From Pestalotiopsis fici W106-1 (taxonomy: Eukaryota; Ascomycota; Sordariomycetes; Amphisphaeriales; Sporocadaceae), in NCBI RefSeq assembly GCF_000516985.1, contig NW_006917092.1:6141888-6205887 (forward strand): DNA of 64,000 bases. Direction: 5' to 3'. The position numbers were made by a program, and so were the translations under genes. The notes under the pieces are model-generated. The model was given only the letters and a program-made list of their open reading frames with translations. It had not been told where the DNA came from and made no database searches. Below, in pieces: positions 12,080 to 23,186 of the stretch (position 1 is the stretch's first letter; every line of letters starts with the position of its first letter).

Positions 12080-13073
12080 CTACAGCCACTGCTTGTTGCC
12101 ATGTTGCGAGACGAATGCACCGGCATACCCGGTCTCGATGCTGGCTCTCTCCCATGTAGCCCTGATGGTTCGGACGGCATCCTCTACCGGGACGGCACCC
12201 TTGAAGTGAGGAGCATAGGCTTGAATCTTGCCCATGAATCCCATCAACCCCTGGACCTGCTCTGGACTCACTGTGAAAATGTGTTAGTGGAAGTGTCCTG
12301 ATGTTTTAATCTTTCTTCAAGACAAGGAGGCACACATACCATTGTCATAGTGGCCGACCTCTACGGCTCCGGGACTAAGACTGAAGAAGAGCACACCCTC
12401 GGGCTTGTATTGCACGCTGAACTTGGCCACGACGACGTTCAGGGCCGCCTTGGAGGCACCGTATAACGAACTAATCTCAATGTCGTTGTTGTTGATCCAG
12501 TCAAGGTCACCATGGCCGCTGGAAATGGCAATGACCTTTTTGGCCTTGCTCTGCTTGACAAGGGGGATGAAGAGATTGAACAGGTGGATGTTGCCAACAA
12601 CATTGGTCTTGAAGAGCTTCGCTGAGACCTCCTCCAGCTCCTCAACCTGGTCGCCCCTAAAGAGAAGGTATTTTTAGTCATAGACAAGAAAACAAGGAGA
12701 AATGAAACATACAATGCGCCGATAGGGACATAGGCATCAAACTGGGAAGGGTAGGCTCCGTTGGCAACCAGGTAGTCGACGCCACGCTCGCCAACAATCT
12801 TGGCAGTGTCGGCAGCTGCCTGCTTCAGGCTTTCGTAGCTGGTAAGATCACCATGGAGGATGTGGATGTTGGTCCGGCCACCCAGCTCTTCGGCTACCTT
12901 TTTCTCGGTGGCAGCCTTGTCACGGACCAGACCGACGACTAGGTTGGCGGGGTCTTCCGAAATGCTCTTGACAAACCCGAACTAGGCCGGAATCAGCCTA
13001 TGCCCTGCATGGAGTGCGAGGGGACACTTACCCCGATTCCCTTGGACGCACCAGTGATAACGTATACAGACAT
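12080..13073 (-). CDS. Short-chain dehydrogenase/reductase (ketoreductase-like), 272 residues
   Basis: Exons 13073-13032, 12981-12713, 12656-12340 and 12270-12080; all introns are GT-AG with consistent phases. The Rossmann nucleotide site TGASKGIG is at residues 7-14. The catalytic Ser lies in AISSGHG (about 147-152), and YGASK (Tyr169, Lys173) completes the triad. The usual NNAG is replaced by VANGAY, as in the atypical SDRs that accompany fungal polyketide clusters. A cytosolic NAD(P)H-dependent reduction or oxidation of a carbonyl or alcohol on a pathway intermediate is the natural guess. The substrate is unknown. Copies of the GATCTSACCTGCATG-type motif lie 600-690 bases upstream of the start. 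It is the left-most recognisable gene of the putative cluster. Confidence 0.9.
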
Positions 13074-13675
13074 GGTTGAATAATTCCGATTTTGGATGAT
13101 ATGGTGTGGAATGCAATGGGAAGCTAGCCTAGACTACCGGGTTGAATTTGAGAAATATATATATCACAGTTCTAGGAGGGGCGGCAGAGGGGGAATATGC
13201 CTGATAACAACATGAAGTCTAATTCTTTGTTCGTTGATTTGTAATTCAGCGTGTTTGTCTCACCTTGTTCACTTGCGTAGACTTGCCCTGAATTTCACTT
13301 GACGTAGCACATGCATATTTCCTTAGCACGGATCTGCGACTTTTGGGACAAGGTGGGCGGAGAGGCTTGAGAGGCAGGGCGAGAGGCACTAACCTCTCTG
13401 TCTGTGGTGATTTGAGTGAGACTTGACGTTCTTGTTGGTACATGAGAGACAACGGCATGAATTCCGAGCCCGCCGCTTACAGGGGCCAAACATGAGCCCT
13501 ACTGTGTAGCAGTACAGAACAGCATATTTACTTATACCGTAGAATGTGGCCCGTCCTCAAGTACACTGAGATCCCTGTATTTCCTTATACTATCTTCTGA
13601 TTGGTCGGATGTCCGGGTATGCTGCAAAATGGTTGCATCGTCACATATAATAACTGCCTAGAGGCTGTTTAGCGG

Positions 13676-13687
13676 TCTGACCTGCAT
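13676..13687 (+). promoter_or_regulatory. Cluster motif copy 1 (TCTGACCTGCAT)
   Basis: Matches the motif shared by several intergenic regions of the cluster. It lies about 600 bases upstream of the SDR that starts at 13073 and 64 bases before a second copy. Confidence 0.45.
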
Positions 13688-13750
13688 TGCCGCTGTAATC
13701 GTCTTCTCAAGCCAAAGCTGATATTTTTTGGTTACCCCACGGGACTTTTC

Positions 13751-13765
13751 GATCTCACCCGCATG
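13751..13765 (+). promoter_or_regulatory. Cluster motif copy 2 (GATCTCACCCGCATG)
   Basis: One T-to-C difference from the best form at 19661. It is preceded by an ACCCCACGG segment shared with the 19661 copy (shared block 13732-13765). Confidence 0.5.
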
Positions 13766-14382
13766 AGATCCCACACAACCGCCGGATCCATCCTTGGCGC
13801 TAGTGACGCAGGTGTGGAGGTTCTTTAGGGCAGGTCAATGGTACAAAGGAATGCCTGTCAGTACATGCCTAGCCCTAGCGCCTTGGCAAACAGCCGGGCG
13901 GGATGGCGGAATTAAAATGAGTACCTTGTTGTTATTGACTACAAGTGCTTTCTTGTTATGGTTCATACTCGTGTCAAATGTACAATGTATTTATTTATGC
14001 TTCTTGTGTCACATCCTATGGGCAATCATGGTACAAGCAAGGCAATGAGGGTGCATGCTGGCAGTTGTTTGGAAACAATTACGAACCAAGACCTATGTAC
14101 GGATGATGCGGGAGTGTGACAGTGGGGGGCAGTCAGTGTATGCCATGACATCCTGCTTACGGTAAGGTTATGAACATTCTAGAATTCTTGAGGAAAACTG
14201 ATCAGAGTAACAATCACTTATTTGCAGATATCCCGTATGATCATTTTTTATGTAAGCCACCGGATTAAAGTTGGATTTTCTAGCTTTTAAGCCTACATTC
14301 TCCCCATTGCGAATGAAGTGGTTTCATATGTAAAGGCAAATTGCAAGACCATTGAAGCAAGTATTCAGGTACTCATGCCCCT

Positions 14383-14857
14383 TCACTTTCGGGGTACATT
14401 GGTGATGGTCCCGTCCTCAATGTATATCGTGTCATAACCAATGTGGATATTGGACTTGGAATTATCCATCCACACGTCTTGATCCTTTAGGGCAGCTGCC
14501 CATTCCGGGTCCTGGGAAAGCTTCATGATATCTCCCAAGTCATTGACCCAATGCTCCAAAATGAGGTCACACTTGCTCACCACCCAGCCAGGCCGCACCT
14601 TATCCACCTGAGACTGGAAGGCTGTGCTAATCTGGTGATCTGTCTTATGCTAACAATCGCCATGCATTAGTAAGCAGCCATGTCGAGCTATTAGTTCCGC
14701 AACTCACAACTGCATATTTCAAGATGTTGTTCTTCTGCATAACAGGAACCATCTGGGGTATGAGCGTATTGGTGAACCACTCTATAAAGTCCTCCTCAGA
14801 TACACCATCTTTGCGGTTGTGTTCAACTGTGTATTTGATAACTTTTTGCTGGGCCAT
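14383..14857 (-). CDS. EthD-domain protein (dimeric alpha-beta barrel), 138 residues
   Basis: Exons 14857-14708 and 14649-14383, with a phase 0 intron of 58 bases (GTGAGT donor, TTAG acceptor). The N-terminus KVIKYTVEHNRKDGVSEEDF followed by a conserved W (EWFTNTLIPQM) is typical of the EthD fold, the small ferredoxin-like barrels that work in fungal polyketide tailoring as dehydratases, decarboxylases or oxygenases. The C-terminus (HIGYDTIYIEDGT) completes the barrel. There is no signal peptide, so a cytosolic role is likely. A motif copy lies 360 bases upstream on the same strand. The exact reaction cannot be inferred from sequence. Confidence 0.85.
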
Positions 14858-15726
14858 CTTGACGTAGAGCAACACGAAAGGTAAAAGGTCCTTTGCAGTA
14901 TAAGTTGTGGTAGTATAGCAAGTTGACAAGTAAACAAGATGGAAGGAAAGAATGTATATATAAGGAAAGAAGTCTTTCCAAAGCATACAAAACCAGCTAA
15001 GAGGCATATGTCCTTACACCAGTTTGAAATTAGCACTGTGTTGGAACACGCGAGCTCGGCCACCGAACCGGGTTCTTTTAAAGACCCTGACTGATCTCAG
15101 CCAAGGCTCAGCTTATTAACACTCGCATAATGAGTGATCATCTTTAATTGCATAGTAAGCTTGGTCAGGGCTCACAGTTATGCCGCCTTGTTGCAACTTT
15201 TCCGTGTTCCGAAGGAGCATGCAGGTAAGATTTAAACATCTAAGTACAGCAATCGTTCATGCCACACAAGTAAGCCACGCAACGGACAATAAGAATTTAA
15301 AACTGTAGCAGCAGCCAGTTACATATGTTAGTCAAATGGAAAATGCCTGAGTTTTCAGCAGTTATCACAAAGCAGAATCATTTGGACGGTTTTGTACTGC
15401 AAGCTTTCAAACGATTCATTACAATCGTGATTGGATTTCAAGCCGCATATGATTTGAAAGCATTTATAATCGGTTGAGGTCTGATGTACCCTGTCATGGT
15501 GCACACCCTCATGATGGTACCTTGCTGCATGTAGGGGGTACATGATGTGTATCAATCAATCTGCCAATCCGACTTTTGGTAGCATCGGGAGACTGCTTAA
15601 CTAATTCATTCTCTAACAGTGGGGGTGGCGGACGGGACGGCCAGCTGCAAGTGTAAATGATGGTGGTGCGCCATCACATACCCGTTCATGATCATATGAT
15701 TACTTAGGTAACAATTTCTATTACTA
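14858..15726. other. Intergenic region, promoter side of the EthD gene
   Basis: About 870 bases with no gene. It contains motif copy 3 (15218-15231). Short frames here have no domain. Confidence 0.5.
15218..15231 (-). promoter_or_regulatory. Cluster motif copy 3 (ATCTTACCTGCATG on the minus strand)
   Basis: Same core as the other copies, oriented with the EthD gene, whose start is 361 bases downstream. Confidence 0.45.
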
Positions 15727-16572
15727 TCAAAATTCACTTTCAAAGAAGTCATTTTCGTAAAAGTCTGGACCTTTACTGCGATGAGGTCTGTCCGTGACTT
15801 CAAGGCTCACCAAGCTGATAGTATTCCTCCTGGGCACGTCTGGCTTTATTTGCACCTTCCTGCTAATTGTATGTAAATTGTTCGCTCTGAGCAGAATAAA
15901 CAAAATACGAGCAGGCAGAAGCCCATTTCCAGTCGCGTTGACCCATTTGTGGGTGGTAGAGAGTTGAGCAGCAACATCGCCACGCTGCATAATTCGCTCC
16001 TCGCCAGAGTCGAGAATCAATTTGAAAACACCCTCGATCACAACGGCGGAGTCAAGATGGTTGACACGGTCTATCGGTAATACGCTACCCGGAGTGAAGT
16101 CAATCATGCGGCAAACAGATCTGCTTTCCTCGCTGACATTTAGCTGTGTTTTGCGTTAGCCTAAGCCTATATCTACTTGAGCACGTGGTGTGTTGACCTT
16201 GTTCTCACAAGCATATTTGATGTTCACCTCGCCATCAAAATCAATGATTTGTTGATCAGTCGAGTTGAGATTGTTGTCAATAACTGGATTGTTGACAATC
16301 TTGCGGTGATGGCCATCACAATCTGTAGGCAGAAACACCGATTTCCCTTCGGCATCGTGCCCGAGTATGTGACGGACGACTGGGGGAAGACCCCCCTCCG
16401 CCGGACTATGTATGTCATGGGCAGTCATGATGTTATGGATTGCCTGAGCACTGTCGGTGATGGATATTGTATTTAGAAGGCTCGTAGAAGATTGCTTTCC
16501 TTCTTGAGGTCGATAAGTGGTGAATGTTGAGTTTGCACTTGAGGCCAGACAAACATCAGTATAGGTATCCAT
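15727..16572 (-). CDS. Cupin-domain protein A, 263 residues
   Basis: Exons 16572-16198 and 16143-15727 with a phase 0 intron whose donor (GTCAAC) is weak but whose branch (GGCTAACG) and acceptor (ACACAG) are good. After the join, SVCRMIDFTPGSVLPIDR, then VVIEGVFKLILDSGEERI and RGDVAAQLSTTHKW (about 160-190) form the conserved jelly-roll barrel of RmlC-type cupins. The N-terminal part (residues 1-115) includes GGLPPVVRHILGHDAEGKSV, common in this fungal family. Cupins of this kind occur beside PKS tailoring enzymes, with roles that include dehydration, cyclisation or simple binding; none can be assigned here. The gene diverges from the prenyltransferase across a 593-base shared promoter. The start at 16608 is an alternative. 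Confidence 0.8.
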
Positions 16573-17165
16573 GACAAAGCTGCTCGTTGCTATTATTAAG
16601 TGCATCACATGTTAAAAGAGGGCAATTATTCATCACTGAATAATGATAGGCAACATCGGAGTATGCAAGAATACAGTGTTACACGACGTTATCATATGCA
16701 ATGTATCGTAACTTTGTAACGTAAGCGCAGAAAGTGCCGGCATTGATCCTTACGGGTAGGTAAAACTTCCCAAACTTTTAACCGCCTCTCACCTGCATAA
16801 TACCCCTAGAATATGTTATGGCAACTTTGTCATCATCCTCCGGTGATGTAATGGCTGCAGTCTTGTGTGTGTAGCATCCGGGATGACTGCATGAAACATA
16901 GTTGCGTAACACTGTGGCGTTTGAACTTGGTACAACAATCTCTCTCTTAAGTAATTTAACCAAAAGGAGGGTATCCATGTTTCTCCAAAGCAAGTCGTAT
17001 AAAAGTCACTTAATAAACACATCTTTGTCATCTCCCACCCCATTGTCAAACATTGTTCAGACTCTTCCTCAGGGGCAGGCTGACATCAGACTAACCAGAA
17101 ACCGCAATCTACCCGAATCACAAACATTATCAGATCATCCCACGAGAGCCTCAAACTCTGTCACT
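16573..17165. promoter_or_regulatory. Bidirectional promoter region, cupin A / prenyltransferase
   Basis: 593 bases between divergent start codons. It contains motif copy 4 (16787-16798) near the middle. Co-expression of the two genes is likely from this layout. Confidence 0.5.
16787..16798 (+). promoter_or_regulatory. Cluster motif copy 4 (TCTCACCTGCAT)
   Basis: Perfect match to the 12-base core of the 19661 copy. It lies 215 bases before the cupin A start and 368 bases before the prenyltransferase start. Confidence 0.5.
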
Positions 17166-18548
17166 ATGGCTATCTCAACCCCTTCCAACGGCGTAAGCCA
17201 TGTCGCAAAGCCTCTACCCAACCTGAAAGAGGTCAATAAAGGCATTGAGACAGACAGTGAAGACCGAGCCTTCTGGTGGGGTGCCTTGTCTGAGCCTTTG
17301 GCCTCGCTCCTCGAGGCAAATCACTACACCAAGGAAGTGCAACTTCACTACCTCCGTTGGTTTTACCAATGGATTCTACCGGCTCTGGGGCCACGACCTC
17401 TCGACGGCAAACCCTATTACGGGTCTTGGATTACTCATGATTTGTCGCCCTTTGAGTACAGTCTCAATTGGAAAGAAAAGAGTTCCAAACAGACCATCCG
17501 TTTCACTATTGAGGCGGTTACGAAGCAGTCTGGCACAGCCAGCGATCCTATCAACCAGCTCGGCGCAAAGGAGTTCCTGGAAGCAGTCTCCAAGGATGTT
17601 CCTGGTATGGATCTCACGCGATTCAACCAGTTTCTTGAGGCAACCAACGTACCCAACGACTGCGTAGATGATGCCATTGCAAAGCACCCAGCACACTTCC
17701 CTCGCAGCCGCGTTTGGATCGCTTTTGACTTGGAGCACTCTGGCAACCTTATGGCCAAGTCATACTTCCTGCCGCATTGGCGTGCGATCCAGAGCGGTAT
17801 CTCGGCCAATACCATCATTGGCGATACGGTCAAGGAGTGCAACAAGGCGGACGGTTCGTCGTACGACGGGTCGCTGAACGCCATTGAGTCGTACCTGGCA
17901 ACGTTCACGCGACCGGAGGAGGCGCCGCAGATGGGACTGCTGTCAAATGACTGCGTGGCCGAAACGCCCGGCTCGCGCCTCAAGGTCTATTTCCGCTCCT
18001 CGGCGGACACGCTCGCCAAGGCCAAGGACATGTACAACTTGGGTGGCCGCCTGAAGGGCCCCAAGATGGATGCCAGCCTCAAGGGTATCAGTGATTTCTG
18101 GTACCACCTGTTTGGCCTCGACAGCTCCGACCCGGCCTCTGATGACAAGGTCTGTATCGGCAACCACAAGTGCATTTTCGTCTACGAGATGCGCTCCTCG
18201 CAAGGCTCGGAGCCCGATATTGATGTCAAGTTCCACATCCCAATGTGGCAGCTTGGTAAGACGGATGGGCAGATTAGCGAGCTGCTGGCTTCTTGGTTCG
18301 AGAGCCATGGTCACCCTGATCTCGCCTCGAGGTATAAGTCTGACTTGGGCACGGCATTGTACGTTTCTCCCAATTCTCCATTATATGTTGCGCTCTTGAA
18401 AACTAACATATCGCTTCTTAGTCCCAAGCACAATATTACGGGCAAGAGTGTAGGAACCCATACTTACATCTCCATCACTCACACACCCAAGACGGGATTG
18501 TACATGACCATGTATCTCAGCCCGAAACTGCCCGAGTTCTACTACTGA
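17166..18548 (+). CDS. DMATS-type aromatic prenyltransferase, 439 residues
   Basis: Exons 17166-18358 and 18422-18548; the intron (63 bases) has a GTACGT donor and ACTAACAT branch. Met 17166 gives the usual family length of 430-450; the open frame runs back to 16902, but that part is unlike the family. The ABBA-barrel signatures are present: the substrate-positioning Glu in SPFEYSLNW (Glu97), Arg112 in IRFTIE, Lys198 and Tyr200 in MAKSYFLP, then LKVYFRS, DVKFHIPMWQ and the C-terminal TYISITHTPKTGLYMTMYL. These Arg, Lys and Tyr residues hold the prenyl diphosphate. Members transfer dimethylallyl or longer groups to indoles, tyrosine, xanthones, salicylaldehydes or naphthalenes without magnesium dependence in most cases. 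The aromatic acceptor is not predictable from motifs alone. It is the strongest marker that the region is a secondary-metabolite locus. Confidence 0.95.
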   Translation: MAISTPSNGVSHVAKPLPNLKEVNKGIETDSEDRAFWWGALSEPLASLLEANHYTKEVQLHYLRWFYQWILPALGPRPLDGKPYYGSWITHDLSPFEYSLNWKEKSSKQTIRFTIEAVTKQSGTASDPINQLGAKEFLEAVSKDVPGMDLTRFNQFLEATNVPNDCVDDAIAKHPAHFPRSRVWIAFDLEHSGNLMAKSYFLPHWRAIQSGISANTIIGDTVKECNKADGSSYDGSLNAIESYLATFTRPEEAPQMGLLSNDCVAETPGSRLKVYFRSSADTLAKAKDMYNLGGRLKGPKMDASLKGISDFWYHLFGLDSSDPASDDKVCIGNHKCIFVYEMRSSQGSEPDIDVKFHIPMWQLGKTDGQISELLASWFESHGHPDLASRYKSDLGTALYVSPNSPLYVALLKTNISLLSPKHNITGKSVGTHTYISITHTPKTGLYMTMYLSPKLPEFYY

Positions 18549-20257
18549 GTAGTCACGGGAAAATAGGAGAACCGGGTTATACTGTTGATGTGGGGGCATT
18601 GGGACTGCCCACTGTTGTGGCTATAGGGCGTAGAATAGAGTGGCTGAGTGGATCAGCGGGAGGCAATAACCATTTGTTTTCGCTGAGATTTTGGGCCGAT
18701 CGTACAAAGAGTCATCTAGTTTACACATGAACTTTCAATACAATTGGCTATGCGTTCCCTTATCAAATCTTTACTTGAGAAACATATCCTTGAAAATCCC
18801 TTCTTTTTATTGATTGATTCATTAAACCTGACTGCGATCCTAGGGGATGTGGCTTGATTTGGTTTTTACTAGGTATTAATTGTGTGTAAAGTGACTTAGG
18901 TACTACTAAGACAACCGTAGCGTGGAACAGTGGCTTTAAGAAAAATGATTATTTTCCACACAACGGTTGTGCCAAATGAGTGCTTCGTGACACGACGATT
19001 GTGCTCCCACACAATATTCGTGGTGGGGGTACCATCATTGTTGAAACGAAGGGCTTTGATTGGCCAATTTGGTGGCACTGCAATAAAAGGAAAAGTACGT
19101 ATCTTTCGGGGATCCCCAAATTTGGCAAAATGCAGTGTGACTCGTATTTCGCTTTGGATTTCATTTTTCAAATTCACAATAGCATCAACTAGACACAGGT
19201 CATGAGACAAAAGTGGAATGCCAGAATTTTCGAATTTACAGCCACGCCGTCATGTCACATTTTACGGTCTACGGGTTTGGATCACCGGGAGAACTCTCGT
19301 AATTCCAGTTGATATCAGGCAGACACTGCCTCCGATATCATGCCCCACAATCACTGTATGGCAGACAACATTGAATCATAATCTGTCCCTTCACTCTGCC
19401 GCTATGGTAGCTTACGTATTGTACTGGAAATAGAATGGATTGAACCTAAAACCGAGTAATCCATATACCAGATACATTGCTTGTATACAAATGACCAATA
19501 ATCTCAGCATTCTTGATAGCGATGGGCTATAGGTGCCTAGAAAGGATGGCGTGTATAGGTGGGGCGGTCTGACTTACATAGTATATCGGCACCAAACCTG
19601 TTTTTCCCCCGCCCAGGCCACTCAGAGGCAATACTCTGTGTTTCCCCACGGCGCTTTCCCGATCTCACCTGCATGGAATTACGGTCATGGCTTTCTTGTG
19701 TAAAATCCCCCAGGATTTGATAAAAGACCAAGGTACGCGTCAGGGACTGCGGCGATTCTCGGATAATCGGTACTTCTATTCGGGATTCGATTTTCGGAAC
19801 ATCGAACCCTGTATATGTGGAATCCTCACCCGCGTTTTCACGCCACCCGCATGCATTTATGTCAGATAACTTGCTTACTCATTCTTTAGCTGAATTGAGG
19901 AAGCCCGTTCCGTGTTGGCTGACGCACTAGAAGGATGCAGGTCAATTCCCACCGCCACAATTTGATCCAGGGTGACGAGGACAGATGGGGTTCGTTCAAG
20001 GAAGCCAGCCGAATGTAACCATGTTGCATGGTACTGTATACAACTATCGAAAAGGACCCTGGATACAGGGTCTGAGTCTTTATCAAAAATCAGTCGATTC
20101 TCAGACCATTCCTAATCAACTGGCTAAGTACAAGTGCGGTCTTAGGGGACAGGGCAAAAATATACATAAATACTCACACAGCAAGAATTATCTCAGCCAT
20201 ATAGTCAGGAGGCTCTACACCCTGTAGAATTCTCCCCTCTAGTCAATCAATTTCACA
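18549..20257. other. Intergenic region with one motif copy
   Basis: About 1.7 kb between the prenyltransferase and cupin B. Open frames around 18896-19433 occur on both strands without any domain. The motif copy at 19661 is the only element I can support. Confidence 0.45.
19661..19675 (+). promoter_or_regulatory. Cluster motif copy 5 (GATCTCACCTGCATG)
   Basis: Reference form of the motif, 583 bases upstream of cupin B and on its strand. It is preceded by a TTTCCCCACGG block also found before copy 2. Confidence 0.5.
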
Positions 20258-21131
20258 ATGGTGTGGGCGTGGCAACAGTGGCTCTCGCCGCGACCGCAGA
20301 AGCGCACCAAGAACACTTCCCAAGTGGCCTTTTACACCTCTGAGAATGCAGCGTTGTATGAGCCACTATCGAAGCCTGACGGTAATTGGTACGTCAGAGA
20401 GACTCATTTCAGAGAGAACCCAAATGTTAGAGCTGGACTTACTGGGCCACCACTGTAAGTGAGAAAGACTAGACCATGACAGGTACCGGATGAATCTGAT
20501 TGGCTGGTATGACAGACATTTACATCTTCAACAAGACGAATACTTCAAAGTCGAGCAGGGTGTACTGGGTGCAGTAAAGGACGGTGTAGAAGTCGCAATT
20601 ACCAAGAATGATCCAGTCCTCCACATACCGCGCGGCACTCGGTAAGTGTGAATTTGTCAACTCATCCATCCTATTTGCTCAGGGAATTACTGTGGCTGAC
20701 TAAAAGCTGCCCCGGAACTGAAGCCATCGATTCTGGCCGCATCCGTCCTCTACAGAAGATCTCGTCTTTACTGCCTGGGCAGATCCATGCAAGGATCATG
20801 ACCACATACTTGATCTGAACTTCCTGCGCAACCTTGCGGGTTACCTCGCCGATTGCGATTCCGAGGGCCTCCAGCCCTCACCTTTCCAGCTCATTTTGTT
20901 TTTCCACGAAGCATCATCAATCTTGTGCCCGCCGTTCCTGAACTGGATGCCTCTTTGGCTGCTCATTTGGGTACACAATGGGCTTGCCTGGATTGCACGG
21001 GAATTCTTAGGGTAAGCACCTAGTTTCGTCCATGACTGCGTGGCACTTCCTCATGTGTAGGCCCGAGCAAGCTAACCCTTTGTGACCACAGGTACAAAGC
21101 TTTCTACCCCGAGTGTACCAAAAATAAATGA
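20258..21131 (+). CDS. Cupin-domain protein B, 216 residues
   Basis: Exons 20258-20454, 20516-20641, 20724-21011 and 21092-21131, with GT-AG introns and consistent phases. Joining exons 1 and 2 creates the cupin motif with LHLHLQQDEYFKVEQG (from about residue 66), and joining exons 2 and 3 creates GTRHRFW (about 106-112), both family hallmarks. The first exon has FYTSENAALYEPL and DGNWYVRETHF, typical of small fungal cupins that sit in highly reducing PKS clusters making salicylaldehydes. The C-terminus is hydrophobic (NWMPLWLLIWVHNGLAWI), suggesting a membrane-associated tail. The His/Glu set could bind a metal, and cupin partners of this kind have been linked to shaping the aromatic ring of the polyketide. 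That role is inferred. Confidence 0.85.
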
Positions 21132-22333
21132 AGCTTCTAGTCACTTGTTATAGACAACGTATTAGTAGATTGACGTTAAATTGAAGCATATGAAAATAAT
21201 ATGCACGCTTGAATGTTTCTTCTTCATTTGGCGGTGCTTAATGGCTCTCATATGTACTCAGTGCATTAATTACAACGTCAGGGTCCTCCCTGATGAGCCT
21301 TTGCGTATGCACGATTCGGATGTTATATGATTGATGCTGGTTTCACGGTGCACAAATAAGGCTTGACCATTTTTGGTGATTCGCCCAATCTTAGACCTTC
21401 AACCCCATTGAAACAGCTTGCGTCACATTACATCGAAAAGAATATGGATGACGTAAGAAGGGCCCCCCTGAAATCCCCAAGTTCTCATGTATAGCGCTAT
21501 CGAATCATCCGAGAACGAGTCGGACTGGGGCCCAGACTTCGTGATAGCCGCTGAGGGTGAATTCAGCTCAAATACATTCACGCAGAGCGAGGAGTCAGTG
21601 ACATAGTCGGCCAAGTTGGAGAAGGCAGTAGCAGTGTTCATCATCCGCAGGCAAAGCCAAGGTCTCCTTCTACCATGTTTTCTGGAGTAGCTTACGTTCG
21701 CGGTACCTTCCACAGGGATATCACAAGATAGTAGGCTGCTAGGTGTACAGTGCATGGAAATTATTCATACCCCTTTTGAACTTATTACAGTGCGTTACAA
21801 CCATGCAGGGACATGAACTGTTGTCGTGATACATTTGTTTTGACACTTCCGTATGTTATGGTCTCCATAAACGGGCTTGGATACCGGAGTGTACTTGTCT
21901 GAACCGAGTACGTCTCTAGGAAGAAATGTATGTGTAGCAACCTTTCTCAAATTGAAGCAAAGGGTCCCTGAGAACCAAAAAATCATCATATTGAGATTGA
22001 AGTTTGCTTAAGCATATTACAGCGTGTTGTTGTCAGTTGACTTTCTAAACCAAGGATATGCTTACAATTCTTACTCGGGCGTAATGCATTCTTTATCATT
22101 TCGTGCATGATGCATACTGCTCTTTGTGAGTCAGATCAGAATTATATGATGACCTAAGACCGTGAGTTGAAACAAGTTGTACTTGATTTTACGTGTCCGT
22201 AGTGAGGATAAGGTCCCTATATGATATCGGCTTGACCCTGTGCCATCTCACGTAGACCACTCCTGCAATTGGCTCAATACATGGTTTTCACCATACACAC
22301 TGACATAAACTGATAGCGCTTGGGGATATCACT
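21132..22333. other. Non-coding stretch
   Basis: About 1.2 kb between convergent genes. A 110-codon frame at 21423-21755 (minus) has no domain and I do not call it a gene. Terminator regions of both neighbours should lie here. Confidence 0.4.
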
Positions 22334-23186
22334 CTACGACGGAGGACCCTTGAACGCCTTACTCTCCCACCTGAGCGTGTCAATATCTCCCGGAGTAAAA
22401 ATGAAGATTCTTGAGCCCTTGATCTCGTCCTTGGCTAACAGGTTCTCATAAGAGCGCGCAAAGTCGCTGGCCTTGACGACGCCCATCTTGGCAGCCTCCT
22501 CCTTGACAGCCTCCTCATCGACCATGACGGGGAAGGCCAAGTACATCTCGTTGAAACGGACGTTGGTGTCGCGATTCTCTAGCTCTGCCGAAATTCCCAG
22601 CGAGTAGAGCGCACCCTGTGACATGGCAGGACCTGGCCAAATGCCTACATCGCCTATCGCGCCCGTGATGACCGTGTAGGTCGTTGGGTTGGACTGAGAG
22701 AGCAAGTAGCCAATCGTGGCGCGGTACGCGACTATCCGGTTCAGCGGCTGCAGCGGATCGAAGAAGAAAACAGGGAAGACTTACAGAAATTCGTATCAAA
22801 ATTGATGGACATGTTCGCGCGGAAGTCCTCAATGCTGAGATCCTTCAGTGGCGTGGTAGTCTTTACTCCACCGACTAGAGTTTGTCATGTCAGCGCCTCG
22901 ATCATCGACCAAGCTCGAGTTACTCACCCGCGGAATACACGTGCTGAAACGCCGGCAGCTCGCCATTTTTGACCTTGTCGACGACACTCTGTAAGCCATG
23001 CTCGGACGTGATGTCGGCCTCTACGGTCGTGATGCCGTCGCGGGTCCCGGCGAGGCGGAACAGCTTATCGACTGCGGCCGCATTGCGCACGACGGCCAGG
23101 ACGTTGCGCTTGGTACGCAGGGCACCAATGACGGCTGAGACGCCAATGTGGCCCGTTGCACCGATGACGAGGACGGTTTCGGTCAT
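22334..23186 (-). CDS. NAD(P)-binding SDR-like protein, 248 residues
   Basis: Exons 23186-22928, 22874-22785 and 22731-22334, GT-AG with matching phases. The N-terminus VLVIGATGHIG (glycine motif at residues 9-15) is the extended-SDR/NmrA type. The joined middle reads HVYSAVGGVKTTTPL and NFFAYRATIGYLL. There is no canonical YxxxK; instead a Tyr lies in QGALYSLGISAE, so the catalytic geometry may differ from classical SDRs. Similar divergent SDRs accompany cupins and HR-PKS genes in salicylaldehyde clusters. A cytosolic redox step is likely, with unknown substrate. A motif copy sits about 700 bases upstream. Confidence 0.85.

Larger units (their letters stand above)
13074..14382. other. Intergenic region with two motif copies
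   Basis: About 1.3 kb between the SDR start and the 3' end of the EthD gene. It carries the two motif copies at 13676 and 13751 and otherwise only short meaningless frames. It presumably contains the SDR promoter and the EthD terminator region. Confidence 0.5.

Noticed and set aside
16902..17165. 88-codon N-terminal extension of the prenyltransferase frame
   Set aside because: Low-complexity sequence unlike DMATS proteins; Met 17166 gives the normal family length.
18896..19433. Overlapping open frames on both strands, possible transposon fragment
   Set aside because: No transposase motif, inverted repeat or target duplication could be found.
21423..21755. 110-codon minus-strand open frame between cupin B and the SDR
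   Set aside because: No domain, no splice partners and no similarity I recognise.
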